This document shows, in pieces, positions 1 through 2,871 of a stretch of DNA of 5,613 nucleotides (its first letter is position 1; each line of letters starts with the position of its first letter). Source of the stretch: JALYQB01 sp035640155. GTDB taxonomy: Bacteria; Actinomycetota; Actinomycetes; Mycobacteriales; Pseudonocardiaceae. The notes under the pieces were generated by a model. It was not told where the DNA came from. It made no database searches and was given only the letters and a program-made list of their open reading frames with translations. Where the stretch lies: assembly GCA_035640155.1 (NCBI GenBank), contig DASQWR010000224.1, positions 1 to 5,613 of the forward strand, in the 5' to 3' direction. The translations under genes were made by a program, and so were the position numbers.

Positions 1-125
1 TTGACCACCGCGGTGACCTCGTGCGCACCCGGGCTCCCGCCGAGCGGGGCCAGGCCCAGTGCGGCCTTGACCCCTAGCAGGAACCGGGCTCCCCCGACGC
101 CGCCGACCAGCACCACGACCTTCAC
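1..125 (-). CDS. fbiA: FbiA (CofD family) phosphoenolpyruvate/2-phospho-L-lactate transferase, N-terminal part
   Basis: FbiA transfers a phosphoenolpyruvate or phospholactyl group from the GDP-activated donor (EPPG/LPPG) onto the deazaflavin Fo, giving dehydro-F420-0 or F420-0 in cytoplasmic coenzyme F420 biosynthesis. Only 41 complete codons are present; the gene runs off the left edge. The protein begins (V/M)KVVVLVGGVGGARFLLGVK, nearly the same as the mycobacterial FbiA start, with the glycine-rich GGVGGAR loop at residues 8-14 that belongs to the nucleotide-binding Rossmann-like fold. It continues to a HEVTAVVN segment at about residues 35-42, where mycobacterial FbiA has its AVVNVGDD strand. 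The start is GTG at 125-123. No Shine-Dalgarno sequence lies just upstream, so translation may be leaderless. It diverges from the next gene. In M. tuberculosis fbiB follows fbiA, so fbiB may lie beyond the edge. The identification is from family knowledge and is secure despite the truncation. Confidence 0.93.
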   Translation of the reverse strand, partial: MKVVVLVGGVGGARFLLGVKAALGLAPLGGSPGAHEVTAVV

Positions 126-133
126 ACCGCAGC

Positions 134-165
134 ACGCTAACGCGGATTTCCACCCAGGCCGTTCC
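134..165 (-). promoter_or_regulatory. Candidate fbiA promoter, ECF-sigma-like
   Basis: Read on the minus strand, GGAACG (165-160) is followed by 17 bases and then CGTTAG (142-137). This resembles SigR/SigH-type ECF promoters (GGAA ... GTT), although the spacing to GTT is about one base longer than the SigR consensus. The overlapping TAGCGT (139-134) also fits the actinobacterial TANNNT -10 pattern. Either reading puts transcription start a few bases before the GTG at 125, which agrees with the lack of a ribosome binding site. This is a pattern match only. Confidence 0.35.
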
Positions 166-173
166 ACACACCC

Positions 174-189
174 TTGATGACGCAATCAA
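174..189. promoter_or_regulatory. TTGAT-N6-ATCAA dyad, possible operator
   Basis: TTGAT (174-178) and ATCAA (185-189) form a perfect inverted pair around a six-base centre that itself contains CG at the axis. The dyad lies about 45-60 bases upstream of the expected fbiA start of transcription and is AT-rich in a GC-rich genome. Size and symmetry suit a dimeric helix-turn-helix repressor or activator, but no cognate regulator is visible in the window, and which of the divergent genes it controls is unknown. Confidence 0.3.
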
Positions 190-327
190 CTGCCCGTCGG
201 TTAGCTCGGCGGCGCTGTTGATGTGCGGAGATGTCTCTGCCGGTGGCTGTAGCCTGCCTCGGCGGTACTGCGATGGTCCAGCTGTCAAACCACACGGGCG
301 GAATTCATTATCTTGTCGTGTAAAGAC

Positions 328-342
328 GCGGGGGGTCCCCGC
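328..342. repeat. Short hairpin GCGGGG-GGT-CCCCGC
   Basis: A six-base, all-GC stem with a three-base loop sits in the divergent intergenic region just after its most AT-rich patch. It could fold in a transcript of either strand, or be a protein site. In high-GC DNA such short stems also arise by chance, so no role is assigned. Confidence 0.3.
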
Positions 343-535
343 ACCTCGATGGGCTGCGGAAGTAGTCGCCGCGTGGCGCTCACTGTCCGGCTTGAGGCAC
401 CAGGAGATCCACAAGCGGGCGCCGGCACCCTGGTACAACTCCCGCTGTGACAGGCAGATCACCACAATGGGACGGGCCGGGCTTGTTCACCCGCGCCGGA
501 GCAGGTCAACCATCGCCGCTACGAGACGCTGCGCC

Positions 536-2065
536 GTGTCCTTCGTCGACGGCCTGACTGGCACCTGGAACACTGCGCCGGTGCTGTTGACCGAGCGGAC
601 CGCGTCGCAACGGGCCGAGGTCGGAAAGCGGGAGCGATCGTCCTGGTGGGCAGCGGGATTCGGCGCGATGCTCGGCGCTGCCCTCTTCCTCGGCACTCAC
701 CGTGCCCTTACCGACGACGCGTACATCTCGCTTGCCTACGCGGTGAACCTCGCCGAGCTCGGTCACTGGGGACTGTTGTCCGATCGGGGCGCGAACACCG
801 CGACGTCACCGTTGAACGTGTGGCTCCTCGCCGCCAGCAGCGTCGTTACCGGGCGGCCGGTCGTGTCCGCCGGGCTGCTACTGGTCGCAACACTAGCGGT
901 GTGTTGCTGGTGGGCGGACGCGATCCGTCGCCACCTCGGGCTGTCCCGCGTAATGCCGTATGTGCTTGTCGCGTTGCTTGCGACCTCCCCGCTGCTCGCC
1001 TCGACCGTGGGCCTGGAGACGCTGCTCGGCGTCGCGTTGCTCGTCGGGATCACCCGCTACGCGATGGCCGGGCGACCGGTCGTGGCAGGGCTGCTATGCG
1101 GGCTCGCCGTGCTCTGCCGCCCGGACCTCGCCGTTCCGGCCGGGGTCCTGGTGCTCGTGCTGCTGCCGGGGCGGCGCTGGGCGCTCGTTGCGGGCATGGC
1201 CGGGCTCGTTGCGCTGCCGTGGCACCTCTTCGCGTGGGTTGTGCTCGGCGGGTTCGTGCCCAACACCCTCTGGATCAAGACGTCGACGACCGGAGACTAC
1301 GAGCGGTGGGGATCGCTAGTGACCGCGCCCGTGATCCTCGGCCGCGCCCTGCCGTCCGCCATGGCGCTCACTGCGGTCCCGGTGGCCGCGGGGCTGCTGT
1401 GCGCCGCATGGGCGGTCGTCCGGCGGCGGCAGCCTTGGGCGCAGGTGACCGTCGCCTTCGCCACGGCCGGGTGGGCGCACTGGTTGGCGCTCGTGGCGAT
1501 CGGCGCCTTTCCGCAGGTGTGGTACTTCGCCCCCTTGGTGTCCTGCTCTGCATGCGCGGTCACCGTCGCGGTGGCTCGCATGCGCGTCCGGGTGCCCATG
1601 CTCACTGTGGCAGGCGCGCTTTGCGCCGCGAGCGTCGTCGTCGCAGGGCCCGTGCCGTGGGTGATCGCGCCCTTCTCGACTAACTGGGCGACCACCCAGC
1701 AGTACCAAACGGTGGCCGCGCAGTTGCCTGCTCTCACGGGCGGCCGGCCCGTGCGCGGGCCGGGAGAGATCGGTGTGCTCGCGCTCCACTCGGCGGTGCC
1801 CGTGCGAGACCACCTCAGTGACCCCGCCTACGCCCGCCGCTACCTCGATGCGCGCCATGAGATCGCCGGACCGGTGCTGCAGGCATTCCTACAGTGGAAC
1901 TGGACCCACCGGCCCAACCAGCCAGCGCCGACAGACCGGTACCGGCTGACGTACGCGTCCTACGAGCCTGCACCGCCGGGACGGCTGATCCATACCTGGC
2001 CGATCGCGACGCCAAGCCACGGTCCAGACCTGCTGGTGCTCACCGAGCTACCTCCGAGTGGCTAG
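536..2065 (+). CDS. GT-C fold polytopic membrane glycosyltransferase, AftB/ZomB-like
   Basis: Probable integral-membrane glycosyltransferase that uses a polyprenyl-phosphate sugar outside the membrane. Resemblance to the arabinofuranosyltransferase AftB and to ZomB-type proteins suggests arabinan or other wall-glycan assembly, but the substrate is inferred. With GTG 536 as start the product is 509 residues. A first membrane span (about 35-54) is followed by DDAYI (60-64), the paired acidic residues that form the catalytic/metal site of GT-C enzymes. Then come TSPL (90-93), GLE (159-161), RPD (195-197) and PNTLWIKT (242-249), all motif positions of this group. About ten spans end near 372. A soluble tail carries PGEIG (409-413) and VRDHLSDP (423-430), like the C-terminal GxIG...D...L.DP pattern of the family. 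The start is uncertain: ATG 467, GTG 581 and TTG 587 are alternatives, and none has a strong ribosome site. The open frame back to 218 looks non-coding. Third positions look less GC-rich than in the 2872 gene. Stop TAG at 2063-2065. Confidence 0.82.
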   Translation: MSFVDGLTGTWNTAPVLLTERTASQRAEVGKRERSSWWAAGFGAMLGAALFLGTHRALTDDAYISLAYAVNLAELGHWGLLSDRGANTATSPLNVWLLAASSVVTGRPVVSAGLLLVATLAVCCWWADAIRRHLGLSRVMPYVLVALLATSPLLASTVGLETLLGVALLVGITRYAMAGRPVVAGLLCGLAVLCRPDLAVPAGVLVLVLLPGRRWALVAGMAGLVALPWHLFAWVVLGGFVPNTLWIKTSTTGDYERWGSLVTAPVILGRALPSAMALTAVPVAAGLLCAAWAVVRRRQPWAQVTVAFATAGWAHWLALVAIGAFPQVWYFAPLVSCSACAVTVAVARMRVRVPMLTVAGALCAASVVVAGPVPWVIAPFSTNWATTQQYQTVAAQLPALTGGRPVRGPGEIGVLALHSAVPVRDHLSDPAYARRYLDARHEIAGPVLQAFLQWNWTHRPNQPAPTDRYRLTYASYEPAPPGRLIHTWPIATPSHGPDLLVLTELPPSG

Positions 2066-2079
2066 CCGGGGCGGGCGGT

Positions 2080-2101
2080 GCAGCCGTCAAGGCACGGCTG
2101 C
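2080..2101 (+). terminator. Hairpin after the GT-C gene
   Basis: GCAGCCGT (2080-2087) and ACGGCTGC (2094-2101) form a perfect eight-base stem with a six-base loop, starting 14 bases after the TAG at 2065. There is no T-tract, but many actinobacterial intrinsic terminators lack one. It would separate this transcript from whiB2. Confidence 0.6.
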
Positions 2102-2150
2102 GACCGACGGCGATACGGAGCGCGGTGTTGCCATACGCCAACTGCCGCGT

Positions 2151-2190
2151 CCGTCCGCCGGAACAGGCCGATCACCAGCGCGGCGGACCG
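2151..2190. repeat. Imperfect inverted repeat upstream of whiB2
   Basis: The arms 2151-2160 and 2181-2190 match at nine of ten positions (core GTCCGCCG / CGGCGGAC) around a 20-base centre. It lies about 50 bases past the preceding terminator hairpin and well upstream of the likely whiB2 promoter. It may be a second transcription-stop structure or a distal regulatory site; chance pairing in GC-rich DNA is possible. Confidence 0.3.
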
Positions 2191-2311
2191 TGATCAGCTG
2201 GCCGGGTCCGGTCTCGCGGGGTCAGGGGCCACGGACGGACAGCGCAACGCGACACGCCGGGCGCGACGCGCAGAATACCCGAACGGATCCGCACTTTCCC
2301 GCCTTCTTGGG

Positions 2312-2341
2312 TTGCGCCAGGGCCGATGACACGGGTGTAAT
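2312..2341 (+). promoter_or_regulatory. Candidate whiB2 promoter
   Basis: TTGCGC (2312-2317) and TGTAAT (2336-2341) are separated by 18 bases. The -10 matches five of six bases of TATAAT and the -35 matches three of six of TTGACA. Transcription would start near 2348, giving a leader of about 75 bases before ATG 2424. TGTAAT is one of the few AT-rich hexamers in the region, which supports the choice. Confidence 0.45.
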
Positions 2342-2354
2342 CACAGCGGTGTCA
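2327..2354. promoter_or_regulatory. TGACAC/GTGTCA dyad, candidate WhiA-type operator
   Basis: TGACAC (2327-2332) and its exact inverse GTGTCA (2349-2354) flank a 16-base centre that contains the candidate -10 TGTAAT and a smaller TGT-AATC-ACA dyad (2336-2345). GACAC is the known core of the WhiA binding site in Streptomyces, and WhiA acts together with WhiB-family proteins. In Corynebacterium the WhiB2 orthologue WhcD works with WhiA at a GACAC site. A factor bound here would cover the promoter, so feedback control of whiB2 is a reasonable inference, not shown. Another GACAC is at 2251-2255. Confidence 0.4.
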
Positions 2355-2407
2355 TTCGCTGGTACCACTGGCCGGGCGGATCCGCCGGGCGGGGAGTCCA
2401 GCGTGGC

Positions 2408-2414
2408 GAGGAGG
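2408..2414 (+). promoter_or_regulatory. Ribosome binding site deciding the whiB2 start
   Basis: GAGGAGG ends nine bases before ATG 2424. It is the strongest Shine-Dalgarno match near the gene. It settles the start against the in-frame ATG at 2478, which has no such sequence, and against upstream in-frame starts. Confidence 0.8.
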
Positions 2415-2423
2415 CGGAGCGCC

Positions 2424-2777
2424 ATGGACGAGGTGTGCATCGAGGGGATCGACCGGGGAGCCTACAGCCCGTCCCCGATGGACCTTCCTGAGCACGGGAT
2501 CGGGCTCGTGCCCGCCGGTGGCTCTCCCGGAGAACCGGATTCTCCCGGTAAACCGGACGAGCACGACTGGCAGGAGCGGGCGCTGTGTGCCCAGACGGAC
2601 CCCGAGGCGTTCTTCCCCGAGAAGGGCGGCTCGACGCGGGAGGCCAAGCGGATCTGCACGGGTTGCAAGGTCCGGGTCGAGTGCCTGGAGTACGCCCTCG
2701 CGCACGACGAACGCTTCGGGATCTGGGGCGGGCTGTCCGAACGGGAGCGCAGGCGGCTCAAGCGCCGGGCCGTCTGA
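2424..2777 (+). CDS. whiB2: WhiB2 (WhmD/WhiB-type) iron-sulfur transcriptional regulator
   Basis: Cytoplasmic WhiB-like regulator that holds a 4Fe-4S cluster and controls septation and, in sporulating relatives, differentiation, typically by binding a sigma factor or working with WhiA. It is 117 residues. The conserved part (about 48-114) is almost identical to mycobacterial WhiB2: ALCAQTDPEAFFPEKGGSTR, then the cluster cysteines C55, C78, C81 and C87 (C-x22-C-x2-C-x5-C), the G-I-W-G-G turn (99-103), and a basic tail SERERRRLKRR for DNA contact. The N-terminal 47 residues are divergent, with an extra cysteine at C5 and a duplicated SPGEPD/SPGKPD hexapeptide at 34-45. The product is longer than mycobacterial WhiB2 because of this N-terminus. 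It is probably transcribed alone: hairpins lie both before (2080) and after (2788) it. Its divergent placement relative to fbiA matches M. tuberculosis except for the inserted gene. Assignment to the WhiB2 subfamily is very secure. Confidence 0.96.
   Translation: MDEVCIEGIDRGAYSPSPMDLPEHGIGLVPAGGSPGEPDSPGKPDEHDWQERALCAQTDPEAFFPEKGGSTREAKRICTGCKVRVECLEYALAHDERFGIWGGLSERERRRLKRRAV
2523..2558 (+). repeat. 18-bp tandem duplication inside whiB2
   Basis: TCTCCCGGAGAACCGGAT (2523-2540) is followed directly by TCTCCCGGTAAACCGGAC (2541-2558), with 15 of 18 bases identical. In frame this encodes SPGEPD then SPGKPD. It lies in the non-conserved N-terminal tail, so length change there is probably tolerated. 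Confidence 0.85.
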
Positions 2778-2787
2778 CGGTGTCCCG

Positions 2788-2808
2788 CGGTCACCGGCGA
2801 GGTGACCG
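2788..2808 (+). terminator. Perfect hairpin after whiB2
   Basis: CGGTCACC (2788-2795) and GGTGACCG (2801-2808) pair over eight bases with a five-base loop, starting 10 bases after the whiB2 stop codon. No T-run follows. It is a likely actinobacterial-style terminator or attenuator between whiB2 and the next gene, which starts 63 bases further on. Confidence 0.65.
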
Positions 2809-2861
2809 GGCCGGTGCTCCGCCGGGGACGTACCGTGGTCGCTGATCACCAGAGTCGGACT

Positions 2862-2868
2862 GGGAGGG
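2862..2868 (+). promoter_or_regulatory. Ribosome binding site for the GT2 fusion gene
   Basis: GGGAGGG ends three bases before GTG 2872. The spacing is short, but no other in-frame start with a comparable site lies nearby; the next in-frame GTG (2932) falls inside the first beta strand of the glycosyltransferase domain. Confidence 0.55.
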
Positions 2869-2871
2869 TCG

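Larger units (their letters stand above)
126..535. other. Divergent intergenic region between fbiA and the GT-C gene
   Basis: About 410 bases with no supported gene. The first 200 bases are visibly less GC-rich than the coding DNA around them, with an AT-rich patch near 301-326. Reading frames cross it: the frame of the downstream gene is open back to ATG 218. However, codons from 218 to about 466 have many A/T-ending triplets, including TTA at 308, and encode a low-complexity mixture with no recognisable fold. It probably carries the fbiA promoter near 134-165, a dyad at 174-189, a small hairpin at 328-342 and an unidentified promoter for the downstream gene. TATCTT at 309-314 fits the TANNNT -10 pattern but has no convincing -35. 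Confidence 0.6.
2284..2386. repeat. Two copies of palindromic CGGATCCGC flanking the whiB2 promoter
   Basis: The nine bases CGGATCCGC occur at 2284-2292 and 2377-2385, either side of the candidate promoter. The second copy is embedded in the perfect 12-base palindrome GGCGGATCCGCC (2375-2386), which is itself overlapped by a CCGGGCGG direct repeat (2372-2379 and 2385-2392). The second copy would be in the transcript leader and could form a small hairpin there. Paired operators are possible, but chance is not excluded. Confidence 0.3.
2066..2423. other. Intergenic regulatory region upstream of whiB2
   Basis: There are 358 bases between the stop of the GT-C gene and the whiB2 start, with no supported gene. 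An open frame continuous with whiB2 runs back to 2058 but codes for an Arg/Thr/Gly-rich jumble unlike any WhiB N-terminus. In order, the region holds a terminator hairpin, an imperfect inverted repeat (2151-2190), a single GACAC (2251-2255), a palindromic CGGATCCGC (2284-2292), the candidate promoter with its TGACAC/GTGTCA dyad (2312-2354), TGGTACCA (2360-2367), a second CGGATCCGC within a 12-base palindrome (2375-2386), and the whiB2 ribosome site. The length and density of dyads fit a heavily regulated developmental gene. Confidence 0.6.

Noticed and set aside
646..1683. Alternative plus-strand frame of 345 codons inside the GT-C gene
   Set aside because: Arg- and Ala-rich shadow with no fold. 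The overlapping frame has GT-C motifs (DDAYI, TSPL, PNTLWIKT) and about ten membrane spans.
2058..2423. N-terminal extension of WhiB2 back to ATG 2058
   Set aside because: The extension has no counterpart in WhiB proteins, would cross a terminator hairpin and the likely promoter, and would overlap the end of the GT-C gene. The strong GAGGAGG before 2424 supports the shorter protein.
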